Of a stretch of DNA of 64,000 nucleotides, positions 1 to 9,076 are shown piece after piece; the first letter of the stretch is position 1, and the number at the start of each line of letters is the position of its first letter. Made by a program: the position numbers and the translations under genes. Location: assembly GCA_031399165.1 (NCBI GenBank), contig JANNOO010000005.1, positions 62,001-126,000 of the forward strand, written 5' to 3'. Under the pieces are notes generated by a model that made no database searches, had not been told where the DNA came from, and saw nothing but the letters and a program-made list of their open reading frames with translations. The stretch comes from JAKFWI01 sp031399165 (lineage in GTDB: Bacteria > Pseudomonadota > Alphaproteobacteria > Caulobacterales > Aquidulcibacteraceae).

Positions 1-228
1 CACCCGCACGCTAGGCCAGCACGGCCAGCAATCATCAAACGAGAACGACACATCCGAGCGATAATCCCGGAACGGCAAAGCCCCGCCATTGCCGGGAAGA
101 TCGTTGAGAATGTCGTTGAGGAGAACCAGCCCTTCCGCCGCCTGCGCTGAGCTTGGACTTTGCCCAAGCCCGATCACCCTGGCATGCATTCTAAGCGCAC
201 GGGTGATGGTTTCGCGGGCTCTGGCCAT
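1..228 (-). CDS. P22 gp4-like packaged-DNA stabilisation / head completion protein (N-terminal part)
   Basis: A reading frame opens with ATG at 228 and stays open to the window edge (76 codons seen). The N-terminus has the usual pattern of the P22 gp4 / tail accessory factor family: a basic helix (MARARETITRALR), then a helix with SAQAAEGLVLLNDILND. In P22-type phages gp4 closes the portal after DNA packaging, and its gene lies downstream of the coat gene, as it does here. Family recognition rests on the first 45 residues only; the rest is outside the window. Confidence 0.65.
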   Translation of the reverse strand, partial: MARARETITRALRMHARVIGLGQSPSSAQAAEGLVLLNDILNDLPGNGGALPFRDYRSDVSFSFDDCWPCWPSVRV

Positions 229-342
229 GGTCCACTTAAAGCGTTAAACGTGGAACGCGGCTTACGGCTTAGGAGCCTTACGCCCCCTCTATCTGGAAGT
301 ATTTTTCAGACTTTTTGGATCGAGCCTTAAAGGCCGTACCCT

Positions 343-550
343 CTACGGGGCGTTCTCGCCGATCAGCGCCACGGAATCTCCAGCCGGGATCGGAACGCCC
401 GCCGTAGCACTCGCCGTGCCGCCAACACGAAACGTCATCACCGTGTCGGACGGATTGCCGATGATGATGCCGCGTCGCGCCGGGTTGGCGGCGAATCGTG
501 ACTGTCGTGTTGGTGAGCGTGCCAGCGGTTTCGGTATAGGCGGCGGTCAT
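343..550 (-). pseudogene. Small phage head-region gene interrupted by a one-base frameshift
   Basis: The gene starts with ATG at 550 and reads MTAAYTETAGTLTNTTVTI, which looks like normal protein. After that the frame degenerates into an arginine- and histidine-rich run. The continuation is in another frame: it begins FAANPARRGIIIGNPSDTV near 495 and ends in a TAG at 343-345. The 208-nt span is 69 codons plus one base, so the two halves are joined by skipping one base in the stretch ACGATTCGCC. The conceptual 68-residue product resembles small beta-rich phage head or decoration proteins. It could be a real mutation, a sequencing error or a recoding site; no slippery heptamer is evident. Confidence 0.6.
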
Positions 551-566
551 CGGCGTATCCTTCGGA

Positions 567-1001
567 TTATTTGCGTCTGGCGGATTTACCGCCCGCATCT
601 GAGACCACTGCGGGCTTAGCGGGCTTAGGGTCGATGCCGAGCAGTTCGCGCGCCAGCGCGCGCACCTCCTCGGGCATGTCCTCGCCTTCAGCGATTGCAG
701 AAACGAAGGTTTCAAGTTTGGCGATGCGTAGAGCGCGCGCTTCCAGTTCGGCGGCGTTCGCGCCAATCTCTTCGCTGAGATTGATGATCTGGTCGGCCTG
801 TTCCTTATCGACTGCGGCGTTTTTCTTGCCTGTCGTTTTCTTCGGTTCTGGCGGCGGCGCGGGAGTAAGGTCTTTGCTCGCCGTGGCGTGGTCAGTCCAG
901 CCCTCCACACCGGCTAGCGCCAATCCTTGTTCGTCTTCAACGATGCGGTTCAATAATTCATAGCCCGCAGCGCGATAGACCATTTTCGGAAATGCACTCA
1001 T
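567..1001 (-). CDS. Hypothetical phage protein, P22-type head module
   Basis: 144 residues from ATG at 1001; a GTG two codons upstream is possible, but GGAG lies about 10 nt before the ATG. The middle has a Pro/Lys-rich linker, followed by an alpha-helical, probably coiled-coil segment (about residues 70-110) rich in Glu, Ala and Leu, and a basic tail ending SARRK. It lies between the coat gene and the gp4-like gene, where P22-like phages keep head-associated proteins. No family was recognised. Confidence 0.75.
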   Translation of the reverse strand: MSAFPKMVYRAAGYELLNRIVEDEQGLALAGVEGWTDHATASKDLTPAPPPEPKKTTGKKNAAVDKEQADQIINLSEEIGANAAELEARALRIAKLETFVSAIAEGEDMPEEVRALARELLGIDPKPAKPAVVSDAGGKSARRK

Positions 1002-1082
1002 GTTCACTTTGCTCCGGCAGACGAGACGTTGAGAGCGTGAGGCCCGGCGCGAAACCGGGCCTCCAACTCAGAGCGCCGCCGC

Positions 1083-1397
1083 TTAGTTCGTGGCGACGAG
1101 CCCCTTTGCCTCAAGACGGGCCTCGACCTCTGCGAGGCGCACTTGCAGGTTTCGCACGACGTAAAGCAGCGTGATCGCCTCGGCCGCATTGGAGAACCCA
1201 AATGGCGACGAATTGGTGATCGCTGCGATCGCGTAATCGGGCGTGCCAGCGGCGTCTGCCGGGGTTATGGTGGTGAGCTGCGCGGTTAGCGCGGCGCCCT
1301 GCGCGGTGCCGGCGACGCCGTGAAAGCCGACCAGTGCGGCGGCCGATTGACCAATGACATAGCCATCGCCGGGGTTGGAATCTGCATATTGAACCAT
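1083..1397 (-). CDS. Probable head decoration or fibre protein
   Basis: 104 residues. The N-terminal two thirds are rich in Gly, Ala and Thr, with a motif (TTITPADAAGTPDYAIAAIT) of the kind found in small phage head proteins encoded just after the coat gene. The C-terminus is a leucine-rich helix (VRNLQVRLAEVEARLEAKG) that could trimerise as a coiled coil. It is 60 bp downstream of the coat gene in the same direction. The head-surface role is inferred from position and composition. Confidence 0.75.
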   Translation of the reverse strand: MVQYADSNPGDGYVIGQSAAALVGFHGVAGTAQGAALTAQLTTITPADAAGTPDYAIAAITNSSPFGFSNAAEAITLLYVVRNLQVRLAEVEARLEAKGLVATN

Positions 1398-1457
1398 GTT
1401 CGTGTATCTCCGTGAGCATTGGGGCGGCTGTTACACCGCCCCTGCTTCGTGGTTGGC

Positions 1458-2705
1458 TTAGGAGCCGCTAACGCGCGAGGCGAGATCGGCGTTGATCGTC
1501 TTGACCGACCAGAGAACGTCCAGACGCGTGCGGCTGACGTTGTTCGTGCCATCATAGTACGGAATCATCCGGATGGAGGCGCCCGTCTTGTCGTCGGTGA
1601 CAACCGTCGAATCCGGGCTGGCGCCAGGCGGACGTTCCAGCGGCGCAAACGCCAGAGCAAAGGCTTCCTTGAGGAAGCACATGTTCTGCACGTAGGACGT
1701 GGAAGCCGTGCCCAGCACCGTGATCGCCGCATCGTCGGCAGGCGCCGCCGAGCAGGTTTTTTGGCCACCCGAGATGATGATCGGCGGGCTGATGGTCAGC
1801 GTTGCCTGGCCTGAGCCGTTCGCGCTGATGTCCGCCTTAACCACGAATTGCTGCAAATAGTTCAGCGTTTCGAGGCTGTCGCGATTGACCGCATAGACGC
1901 CGGCGATGGCGAACACGTCGCCTTGTTTCAGGATCGCCGACGAGTTGGTCCAGCCATCGGTGATGAGCGATTGCTCGTAGGTGGTTTTGACCGAGTCGTA
2001 GGTGACGCTTTGCGACGCGCCATTGACCAGCGGCGTGCCGGCCTTGGTGCCCACCGTGTGGTAACGGTTGTTCTGACTCATGTAGAGTTCAGTGCTGCCG
2101 AGACCGGGCAGCTTGGCGTTTTGCAACGCCGTTTTGGCGACATCGTCGATATAAAGCGCAGTCATTGCGCCCAGCATCGCGGCGTGATCCTGCGGCGAAA
2201 GCACGCCGCGCCGGCCATCCATCGGAACGCCGGTCTGGTTGAGACGCGTCGTCACCTTCAGATAATCTGCGTAGGAATCGATGTCGTTGCCGGGCGTGCC
2301 TACCCAGTTATAGACATCCTTGTAGAGCGCCGCCACGCTGAGATCGATCGCCGAAACGATCGGGCGCATCGCCGGCTTGATGATCCGTTCGCTGAATTCC
2401 TTGATGTTCAGCGTCAGGTCGGTTTGCGTGAACTTCAAATCCACGCCGCCGAAATTGTCGAGCGTCATAGCCACGCTGCCTTCGACCGTGTCTTGGTCGG
2501 AGGCGACTTGGCCGGAGCGGAACACATAGCGCGGCGGGCGCTTGATCGTGATAGACGAACCCGGCGTATAGCCGTTGAGGCTCTTGCCGAATTCTTCCTG
2601 ATAGCCGCGGTGAACGATGTCGGGTGACGCGTACACCAGTTGGTTTTCGAGCACCACCAGCGCCTCTTGCGCGATGACGCTCATGGTCAGAAGATTATTT
2701 GCCAT
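1458..2705 (-). CDS. Major capsid (coat) protein, P22 gp5 family
   Basis: 415 residues, close to the 430 of P22 coat protein, and following the portal and scaffold genes in the P22 order. The N-terminus has the family pattern: a helical arm with EALVVLENQLVYASPDIVHR, then GSSITIKRPPRYVFRSG. The remainder is the HK97-like fold with an inserted domain rich in Asn, Thr and Ser. It would form the icosahedral shell around the scaffold. ATG at 2705 follows the scaffold stop by 23 bp. Confidence 0.9.
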   Translation of the reverse strand: MANNLLTMSVIAQEALVVLENQLVYASPDIVHRGYQEEFGKSLNGYTPGSSITIKRPPRYVFRSGQVASDQDTVEGSVAMTLDNFGGVDLKFTQTDLTLNIKEFSERIIKPAMRPIVSAIDLSVAALYKDVYNWVGTPGNDIDSYADYLKVTTRLNQTGVPMDGRRGVLSPQDHAAMLGAMTALYIDDVAKTALQNAKLPGLGSTELYMSQNNRYHTVGTKAGTPLVNGASQSVTYDSVKTTYEQSLITDGWTNSSAILKQGDVFAIAGVYAVNRDSLETLNYLQQFVVKADISANGSGQATLTISPPIIISGGQKTCSAAPADDAAITVLGTASTSYVQNMCFLKEAFALAFAPLERPPGASPDSTVVTDDKTGASIRMIPYYDGTNNVSRTRLDVLWSVKTINADLASRVSGS

Positions 2706-2728
2706 GGGCTAAACTGCTCCGAGCGGCT

Positions 2729-3661
2729 TCACTGTGCGAAGGCGCGCTCTCTCCATTGCCGGTAGGCGGTCATGTCGCCTTCGGGCGGGTTTCCAGGATT
2801 AGGCAGCGCCCCTCGGCCATTGGCCTGCGGAGTCGGCTGCGGCGAAGGTTGGTGAGTGCTGGGAGCAGGTTGCGAAGATGGCGCGGGCTGTGCTGCCGGA
2901 GCAGACAGCGCGCGCTTGATTTCCGCATTGAGTTCGCCGATCAACAGGCCGCGCGTGACCGGGTCTGCTTTGACAATGTCGTTAAGCAGATTGCGGTCAG
3001 CGGCGATGTTGAACATGACCCAGCCAGCGGTTTTACCCGTGGCCGTGACCGCATCGACAATGTCGGTGCGCCCGTTGCGCGCGAGATCGACAAGCAGGCG
3101 CTTGCCGTCATAGAGCACCGGGGCATGTTCTGTATCGGCCCACTCCTGAGCGAGCGTGTCGATTTGCGAGACGGTTTCCACGAAGCGTTGCTTGCCAGCT
3201 TCGAACGTGACCGCTTCGGCTTTGCGAGCCTCGGCTTGCACTTGTTCCTGCCGAAACTCGTACTTGGCGAGATCAACCGCATAACGCGGATTGTATTCGC
3301 CGCCGTCGTAGTCATCGGGGCTGGGCGGGCCGTCCTTTGGCGCCGGCAAGCTCGGTTGAGGCTTGGGCGCTTCTCGCCCCTGCTCCAACGCCATGCGGCG
3401 ACCGCGCTCCTCGGCGAGCTGGATTTCCAGTTCGCGGGTCTGGCGCGACATTTCGGCGAACCGATAGCTGGCCTTGCGATGTTCGGGGACGGGCGGTTTA
3501 GCGCCCTGCCCGTCATCGCCCGGTGCATTCGGATTTTCGGGTTGCTGCGCGTCTGCATTCGGCGCGGCGCCATCAGCCCCAGGCGCAGCGCCCGTGTTCT
3601 GAAGCTCGACCGCATCGTTATTTGCGCCGGCTTGTGGCTCGGCGGCTACTTGCTCACTCAA
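2729..3661 (-). CDS. Probable scaffolding protein
   Basis: 310 residues, highly charged. The N-terminus is Ala/Pro/Gly-rich and low complexity, a long helical region with coiled-coil character spans about residues 75-180 (RQTRELEIQLAEERGRR and onward), and the C-terminus is Pro/Gln-rich before a short basic helix (YRQWRERAFAQ). A basic helix at the C-terminus is what P22 scaffold uses to bind coat. It lies between portal and coat, and its start overlaps the portal stop by 4 bp. The function comes from position and architecture. Confidence 0.75.
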   Translation of the reverse strand: MSEQVAAEPQAGANNDAVELQNTGAAPGADGAAPNADAQQPENPNAPGDDGQGAKPPVPEHRKASYRFAEMSRQTRELEIQLAEERGRRMALEQGREAPKPQPSLPAPKDGPPSPDDYDGGEYNPRYAVDLAKYEFRQEQVQAEARKAEAVTFEAGKQRFVETVSQIDTLAQEWADTEHAPVLYDGKRLLVDLARNGRTDIVDAVTATGKTAGWVMFNIAADRNLLNDIVKADPVTRGLLIGELNAEIKRALSAPAAQPAPSSQPAPSTHQPSPQPTPQANGRGALPNPGNPPEGDMTAYRQWRERAFAQ

Positions 3662-5715
3662 AGTCCTACTCCCATCCCGACGCGCCCTGCGGGAATCCGT
3701 GGCGCTACGCGTGCCGGCGAGGTCGGGGCTCGACGGGGCGAAACTTGTTGCGGTGGCGGTAATGGCCGGCGCATCGGAACGGGGCCTGCTTGCGGCATTG
3801 GTCCGCGCGGCCTCATGTTCATTGGTGCGCCCATTGGCGGCCCTTGGGGCGGGCCTTGCGGCGGCATCGGCATGCCCGGCGGCATTCCTGGCGGCATGTC
3901 ACCTTGCGGCGGCGGGATAAGACGCATCGCCATCGCCGCCTGCATGATCTCATCGGCGAATTCAGCCGCGCCGTCGAAGTCCATCAGCTTGGCGATCTTG
4001 GCGTGATAGAGCGGCTGCAAAGGCGGCGGTGCGCTCTTGGCCAGATCGATCAGACCCGCGCGCATTTCCTTGCGCTTGGATTCGTAGGCCGGGCCGGTCT
4101 TGACGTTGATGTCGTATTTGCCGAGCGAGAGCGGGCCGAACTGGTTCACATGCTCGCGCAGATCGATGATCGCGCTTTCGTCGTCTTCGCCCAGGATCGT
4201 CACCATGTCGCGGTCGGACATGATTGTGGGGATGACGTTGACCAGTTCCTTGCCGATCGCTGAGATCGTTGAGGCGAGATTGTCCTGATAGACAAAGGTG
4301 GACGTATCGGCCTGAGCGGCGCGGGCTTCGATCGCTACGCCGCTGGTCTCGTTGGAGCGGTTGCCCATGCTCGCGTCGAAGACGTTGGTGTTGGCCTTGA
4401 TGCCGTCGATGGCCTGCCCGGCCTGCGCCATCGGGCCTTGATTGGCGGGGATGGATTCCATCCGCTTTGGCGCCGCGATGGTTCCGCCTTTGGAATTATA
4501 GCGAACGTAAGGAACCGGCCGGCGGCCTACGGCGGCCCATTCCTTCTCGAAGGTCTGTACGGACTCGCTATCTACGATGATCGGCGCGAGCGGCGCCTGT
4601 TTCATCATCTCGTAATCGAGCGTGATCGCGGAGTTGAGGCGGCGCTGGTTGTCCCGCGCATGATAAATCATGCCGTGGCGGAACACTTCATCGCCAATGT
4701 CGATTTCTTCGCCCACCGCCCTAAACAGCGGAATGCGCGTCCATGGCTGGGTTTCATCACTGGACAGGATTTCCGTCCCGCCCATCAGGTAGAAGCAGAC
4801 GCGCTTCTTGAACGCCTGGCGCTCTTGAACGATGATGAAGCCTTTGCTCTCGGCTTCAAACAATTCGTCTTCGCTGGGATCGAGCAGAACGGCGCTCTCT
4901 CCGCTCGGCGGGACCATGAAGCCTTCGCTTGCATCCCAATGCGGCTGGACGTGCTGCAAATGCACGACGCGCACGGGCTCCAGCTTCACCTTCCAGAATT
5001 CAGCGACGATGACCTTGTCGCCACGGTTCCAAGTGCGCGAAGTAATTGGAGCAGACGCGGCGAAGCCCGAAGACTTGCCGGGATATTGCTTGTCGAAATC
5101 CTTCTTCGACATCTCCTGCTCAACGATCGCCCACTTGGCTTTTTCGCCGGGGTCTTCATCGTTGACGGTATCGGCGTCAATCGTGACCGAGGCGGCGTTG
5201 CGAATGGACTGGATGCGCAATTCGGTCTGGAAGTCGGACAGATCGCCGACCGGGATTTCATTGGAGTGAACCAGCCCCAACCGCATCCAGCCCTTGCCGC
5301 CGGTGCAGATGTGCTCACCACAGCGGGAATAAACCCGCGGCGCATTGGAGCGGCGTTCGATGTAGCGGATCAGGCCCGCGAGAACCTGCGAGGTTTCCGA
5401 ATTGGCCGCGCCATCAGCGGGCGTGACCTTGATCGCAAACGGGTTGCGGCGGATTTCGCCCGTGACTTGCTTGATCGGCCCGGTCAGCCGGTTGTCCGTG
5501 AGGATCGGGCGCCTGTCGGCCTTGCGCTCACGAAGCGCGGCCGGGTCCCACTGACGGTCGCCGCCCGCGACCATGTTCTGGTCTTCGAGCATGCGCGTGT
5601 CGTTATCGCGCTCAAACGCCTTGCCGATCGTGTAGAATTCCTGCGCCTCTTTTACGAGCGCGGACGGATCGTCTTCAGGTTTGGTTTGCTCGGCTTGCGC
5701 CGGTTGCGGGCCCAT
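3658..5715 (-). CDS. Portal protein, P22 gp1 family
   Basis: 685 residues; P22 gp1 is about 725. The core begins with a segment typical of P22-type portals: RPILTDNRLTGPIKQVTGEI near residue 70, NPFAIKVTP, then an ERRSNAPRVYSRCGEHICTGG helix. The C-terminus is unusually rich in Pro, Met, Gly and Arg (residues about 610-685, with PPGMPPGMPMPPQGPP-like repeats), probably a flexible tail near the portal crown. Twelve copies form the DNA entry channel. It is co-transcribed between terminase and scaffold. Confidence 0.9.
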   Translation of the reverse strand: MGPQPAQAEQTKPEDDPSALVKEAQEFYTIGKAFERDNDTRMLEDQNMVAGGDRQWDPAALRERKADRRPILTDNRLTGPIKQVTGEIRRNPFAIKVTPADGAANSETSQVLAGLIRYIERRSNAPRVYSRCGEHICTGGKGWMRLGLVHSNEIPVGDLSDFQTELRIQSIRNAASVTIDADTVNDEDPGEKAKWAIVEQEMSKKDFDKQYPGKSSGFAASAPITSRTWNRGDKVIVAEFWKVKLEPVRVVHLQHVQPHWDASEGFMVPPSGESAVLLDPSEDELFEAESKGFIIVQERQAFKKRVCFYLMGGTEILSSDETQPWTRIPLFRAVGEEIDIGDEVFRHGMIYHARDNQRRLNSAITLDYEMMKQAPLAPIIVDSESVQTFEKEWAAVGRRPVPYVRYNSKGGTIAAPKRMESIPANQGPMAQAGQAIDGIKANTNVFDASMGNRSNETSGVAIEARAAQADTSTFVYQDNLASTISAIGKELVNVIPTIMSDRDMVTILGEDDESAIIDLREHVNQFGPLSLGKYDINVKTGPAYESKRKEMRAGLIDLAKSAPPPLQPLYHAKIAKLMDFDGAAEFADEIMQAAMAMRLIPPPQGDMPPGMPPGMPMPPQGPPQGPPMGAPMNMRPRGPMPQAGPVPMRRPLPPPQQVSPRRAPTSPARVAPRIPAGRVGMGVGL

Positions 5716-5760
5716 GCATCAAGGCAATGGGCGAAGGGATGGAACGGGGCTTGCGCTAGA

Positions 5761-7332
5761 TCACCAAGAGGACTGAGCGCTTTCGCCGCCCAGCGCGTCT
5801 AAGGGGGAGGCAGCGCTCTCCCCTATGATCTGCGTCAGGTCATCGATTACCACAGCCCCCGTGCGCAGCGCGTCCGCCCCGTGGCAATTGATGTCATGAC
5901 GCGGCTTGGGAAGCCACACGCCGCGCGCCTTGTCCCATTCTTTGCGATAGCCCGCGAGGCGCTTAAGCCCGTCCGCGCATTTGGTTTCATCGAACAGGAA
6001 GCGGTTGAACAGCCGCCTGACGATGCCAATGCCTTCATCAACAGACCCCGCCCCCGCCGGCGCGATGACCAGCTTGAAGCCGTGGTTCTCGAAGCACTCC
6101 TTGCGGTTCTGTTTGTTCAGCACGAGGTCGCGCACGCTCACGTCGTGAGGAACGGCCGCCGCGCCGAAGATGTAAGGCTTACGCTTGATCGCCAGCAGGC
6201 AATCTTCAAGCCCGACGTTTGACCATTCGTCGAAGTCGATCAGGCGAAGTTCAAGCCTGTGCGCCTGCAAATGCCAGCAGGCCATATAATCATCCAGACC
6301 GAAATCCCACATCGTATAGACCGGCAGGCTGGGCTCGTGCGGGACCATGCCGATGCGCCCCTCGGTGCGGGCGACGGCGAGTTGCTTGGAGTAATAGGCG
6401 CCCTCTACGGCGGTGAAAAACGGCTCATCGTCAGTGGACGGGTACTCCCTCGCCATCTCCTCGTCTTGGTCTTCCTGCTTTTTGACGTACCAGGCCTTTT
6501 GTCCGGGTGAGAGATCGATGCCATGCGTGGCTTTCAGCTTGGCGAAATATTCTTCATCTGATGGCGCGATTACCACGCCGGCCGGTTCGATCCAGTATTT
6601 GGGACTCTTCCACCACGGGAAGAAGTGCAGCTTGAAGTCCATCGGCGTGAGGGGCTGCTTGGCGTCTGCCTTGGCTTTCGCCCGCTCGCACATTTCAAAG
6701 AAGTGGCCATCGGCCCCTTCCGCAGTGGACTCGACAATGATCGTGTTGCCGACGTGAACGGTGTTGAGCGCGCCGGTGCGGATTTCCTTGGCCTTCTCCG
6801 GGCTCTTGGCGCAGATTTTCCCGTATTCGGAAATGTGCAGCCATTGCAACGTGCCGCCGCGGTGCGAGGTGCTAACCCAGATACGGGAATTGTTGGCGAA
6901 GGCGAGTTCGCCGGCATTGTCAGTTGTGTTGGGGCGCATCCGGCGAAGCCAATCAGGGAGCCGCTCAAACACAGCTTTGATCTTCTTGTCAAATATCTTG
7001 CCCGCATTGGGCAGCGTGTCCGCGATCACCCCACATGTGGTGTTGGAATTAAACAGGCACGCATCCAGCATAAGGATGCAGATGAACGTCGTGAACCCGA
7101 GCTGGCGGGCCTTGAGGATGATGTTGAAATTGTGCGCCTCGTCGAGAAACTTGCGCTGCTCCTCGTTCATCCGAAACGGGATCACCTCCCCGTTCTCGGT
7201 CTCAACCGTGTAGAGGCTATCCAGGCGCCATGCGCGATCGCCAAGATGCTTGACGGCCGCCTCGGGTATCTTCTTTGAACCGCCGGTCTTCGGCGTCGCC
7301 TCAGGCTTTGCCGAGGCCGCGGCTCTTGCCAT
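5761..7332 (-). CDS. Terminase large subunit (packaging ATPase and nuclease)
   Basis: 523 residues. The N-terminal ATPase domain shows a degenerate Walker A (KARQLGFTT near residue 93) and a Walker B-like strand (LQWLHISEYGK near 163-173), followed by a coupling-motif region (IIVESTAEG). The C-terminal half begins with MWDFGLDDYMACW, matching the RNase H-like nuclease domain, with further acidic strands downstream. It overlaps the small terminase gene by 32 bp and precedes the portal gene. It cuts and pumps phage DNA into proheads. Confidence 0.9.
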   Translation of the reverse strand: MARAAASAKPEATPKTGGSKKIPEAAVKHLGDRAWRLDSLYTVETENGEVIPFRMNEEQRKFLDEAHNFNIILKARQLGFTTFICILMLDACLFNSNTTCGVIADTLPNAGKIFDKKIKAVFERLPDWLRRMRPNTTDNAGELAFANNSRIWVSTSHRGGTLQWLHISEYGKICAKSPEKAKEIRTGALNTVHVGNTIIVESTAEGADGHFFEMCERAKAKADAKQPLTPMDFKLHFFPWWKSPKYWIEPAGVVIAPSDEEYFAKLKATHGIDLSPGQKAWYVKKQEDQDEEMAREYPSTDDEPFFTAVEGAYYSKQLAVARTEGRIGMVPHEPSLPVYTMWDFGLDDYMACWHLQAHRLELRLIDFDEWSNVGLEDCLLAIKRKPYIFGAAAVPHDVSVRDLVLNKQNRKECFENHGFKLVIAPAGAGSVDEGIGIVRRLFNRFLFDETKCADGLKRLAGYRKEWDKARGVWLPKPRHDINCHGADALRTGAVVIDDLTQIIGESAASPLDALGGESAQSSW

Positions 7333-8005
7333 CGATCAGCCCCATGAGTTGCGCCAGCCCATCGCCGGTGTCGTGAAGGATTTCATTCTTTTCGCGCCAG
7401 CCCTTGAACCGTCTGGCCATCATCGACAGACGGTTGGCGGTGTTGGTGCTGCTGACCGGGCGATCAAGCTCCTCGCGCAGCCGTCTGGTATGGAAGATTT
7501 CGGCCGCCTCGCGTGCGCGCGCGAGAGCCTCACCGAACTCGTCGTGATCCTGCTCCCACTGATAGAGCGTTTTGGTGGATACATCGAACTCGCCGGCAAT
7601 CTCGACGATCTCCATTCCGGCCCTGCCCATCTCGACGGCAAGTTCGCAATAATCAATCAGGTAGGCAGGCGGGCGACCTGGCTTGCGCTTGCCTTCGGTC
7701 GCCTTGGCCTTGTCCTGTGCGAGGATGACATCGACGCGGGCCTGTTCGATGCGCGCAGCGGCTTCCTTCATCCAGTCAGGAGCGCCGTCCTTGTCGAGCG
7801 GAACCTTGTGGCTTTCGTCGAGAGGCTTGGCTGTTCCGGGCGCTGAGGCTGTGGCCTTAGCGGCGGCCTCTGCTGCTTTCTCAAGCTCGCGTGGCGTCGG
7901 TGGCTTGACGCGCGGCTCAACGGCCTTGGCGAGAATGGATTCTACGGGAGGCTTGGGTTTGCGATAGCGGGCAGCGGCCTTTGAACCGGGTCTAGGCTTT
8001 GCCAT
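7301..8005 (-). CDS. Terminase small subunit
   Basis: 234 residues. A basic, Ala-rich N-terminus is followed near residue 115 by PGRPPAYLIDYCELAVEMG and a helix-turn-helix (IVEIAGEFDVSTKTLYQWEQ). A conserved segment (EFGEALARAREAAEIFHTRR) then leads to a C-terminal assembly region. This is the usual layout of alphaproteobacterial phage small terminases that recognise pac DNA. It lies directly upstream of, and overlaps, the large subunit gene. Confidence 0.88.
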   Translation of the reverse strand: MAKPRPGSKAAARYRKPKPPVESILAKAVEPRVKPPTPRELEKAAEAAAKATASAPGTAKPLDESHKVPLDKDGAPDWMKEAAARIEQARVDVILAQDKAKATEGKRKPGRPPAYLIDYCELAVEMGRAGMEIVEIAGEFDVSTKTLYQWEQDHDEFGEALARAREAAEIFHTRRLREELDRPVSSTNTANRLSMMARRFKGWREKNEILHDTGDGLAQLMGLIDGKSRGLGKA

Positions 8006-8237
8006 GGATAAGGTTCATTGACTGGGGGTTGGTGAAAAGGGTTCGGTAATGGCCGCGCATCTCGTTGGGAATGTCCCAGCCGCGCGAGCGGCGCTCTGGC
8101 ATTGTCAATGGCCAAGACAGGTCGAAATAAAAGCCGCGGTCGAAGGCCCAGAGACACGTGTGCTGATTGAGCCAGCGATATGCGGGGCGCAAGCCGATCA
8201 GCAGGAGAAGTGTTAGCGCGATGATGTAGGCGGTCAT
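7992..8237 (-). CDS. Small single-pass membrane protein
   Basis: 81 residues starting at ATG 8237, which overlaps the stop of the upstream gene as ATGA. An N-terminal hydrophobic helix (MTAYIIALTLLLLIGL) is followed by a soluble Trp/Arg-rich domain. It overlaps the small terminase start by 14 bp. No family was recognised. It might act at the membrane during late infection, but there is no direct evidence of holin function. Confidence 0.7.
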   Translation of the reverse strand: MTAYIIALTLLLLIGLRPAYRWLNQHTCLWAFDRGFYFDLSWPLTMPERRSRGWDIPNEMRGHYRTLFTNPQSMNLIHGKA

Positions 8238-8806
8238 GCCGCCACCATTGCGAAAGCTGGAGCGCGCTTGGCCTTGGGAAGCTTGGCCTGTCTGGCGGAC
8301 CAATCGGATTTGAGACGAGACTGAAAGCTGGCGACGCGCTCGCGGATGGATTGGGCCTCTGCGCAGATAGGAACCGCGGGGCGATTTGGGTTGAGTGCGA
8401 TCGGCGCGGGCAGCATCGGAACCGCTGGCTTATCCAGCCCATGGCCCATGAGGATCATGAGAAGCCGGTCTTTGCCCTTGTCCATCCGATAGCCTTCTTC
8501 GACTACGGTTTTGATGACGATCTCGGCCGGGAGCTTCTTACGGATGTTGGACATATGGCGCTGAAGCGCGTCGGCCATGTCGTAATGAACAAAGCCGCGG
8601 GCCGCGAACATGCGCAGGATGCGGGTTTCGGCTTCGGTAAATCCAGCAACGCGGCGGGCGGTTTCGCCTCTACGTCCTTCGGCCCAATGGGATTGCTGAT
8701 CCTTGAGGAATTCAGAGACGCCGCGTTTTACGGCTTCGAGGTTAGCAGCGAGATCAGCGCGGAGCGTGTCGCGCTCGATCACGATGCCCTGGCTTGTTTC
8801 TGACAT
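8234..8806 (-). CDS. Phage DNA-binding protein with OmpR-type winged helix, no receiver domain
   Basis: 190 residues from ATG 8806; a TTG at 8824 overlapping the upstream stop is an alternative. The middle (about residues 60-115) looks like the effector domain of OmpR-family regulators: FTEAETRILRMFAARG, then HMSNIRKKL and IKTVVEEGYRMDKG, matching the recognition helix and the GxGYR wing. There is no phospho-acceptor domain. Position just upstream of the late genes suggests transcriptional control of late functions or terminase regulation (inference). Confidence 0.7.
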   Translation of the reverse strand: MSETSQGIVIERDTLRADLAANLEAVKRGVSEFLKDQQSHWAEGRRGETARRVAGFTEAETRILRMFAARGFVHYDMADALQRHMSNIRKKLPAEIVIKTVVEEGYRMDKGKDRLLMILMGHGLDKPAVPMLPAPIALNPNRPAVPICAEAQSIRERVASFQSRLKSDWSARQAKLPKAKRAPAFAMVAA

Positions 8807-8820
8807 GGCGAGTGCAGCGC

Positions 8821-9033
8821 TCAAGCGGCCCTCACAAATTTGAATGGAACACCGCGGCCACTGGCGATGCGGTGGGCCTCAAGATCATCGAACGCAAGCG
8901 CGCGGGCATGATCTAAGGCCATACGAGCGGCGCGCTCCCGCGAACGTTCGCCCTTCGGCGAAATCAATCCTTGCGAGATCAGATGCGCCCGCAGGAACGC
9001 GCCTTCGACCAAATCATTCCGGTCTTGGTTCAT
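8821..9033 (-). CDS. Small hypothetical phage protein
   Basis: 70 residues from ATG 9033; an in-frame TTG at 9087 would add 18 residues and overlap the preceding gene. It is helical and Arg/Ala-rich (ERSRERAARMALDHARAL). It is tightly coupled to its neighbours in the leftward operon. No family recognised. Confidence 0.55.
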   Translation of the reverse strand: MNQDRNDLVEGAFLRAHLISQGLISPKGERSRERAARMALDHARALAFDDLEAHRIASGRGVPFKFVRAA

Positions 9034-9076
9034 GGAGAAAGGCATTAGGCAGGCAGAACAGAACGCCGCCAGAAGA

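Noticed and set aside
343..550. Programmed frameshift in the small head gene
   Set aside because: No slippery heptamer or stimulatory structure is apparent at the junction, so recoding is less likely than mutation or sequencing error.
278..910. A 210-codon open frame on the minus strand
   Set aside because: Most of it overlaps the well-supported gene at 567-1001 in another frame and reads as Arg-rich GC-driven noise. Only the part from 550 is meaningful, and that continues in a shifted frame.
2699..5802. Long plus-strand open frames opposite coat, scaffold and portal
   Set aside because: They are antisense shadows caused by high third-position GC; their translations have biased composition and no motifs, whereas the minus-strand genes are clear.
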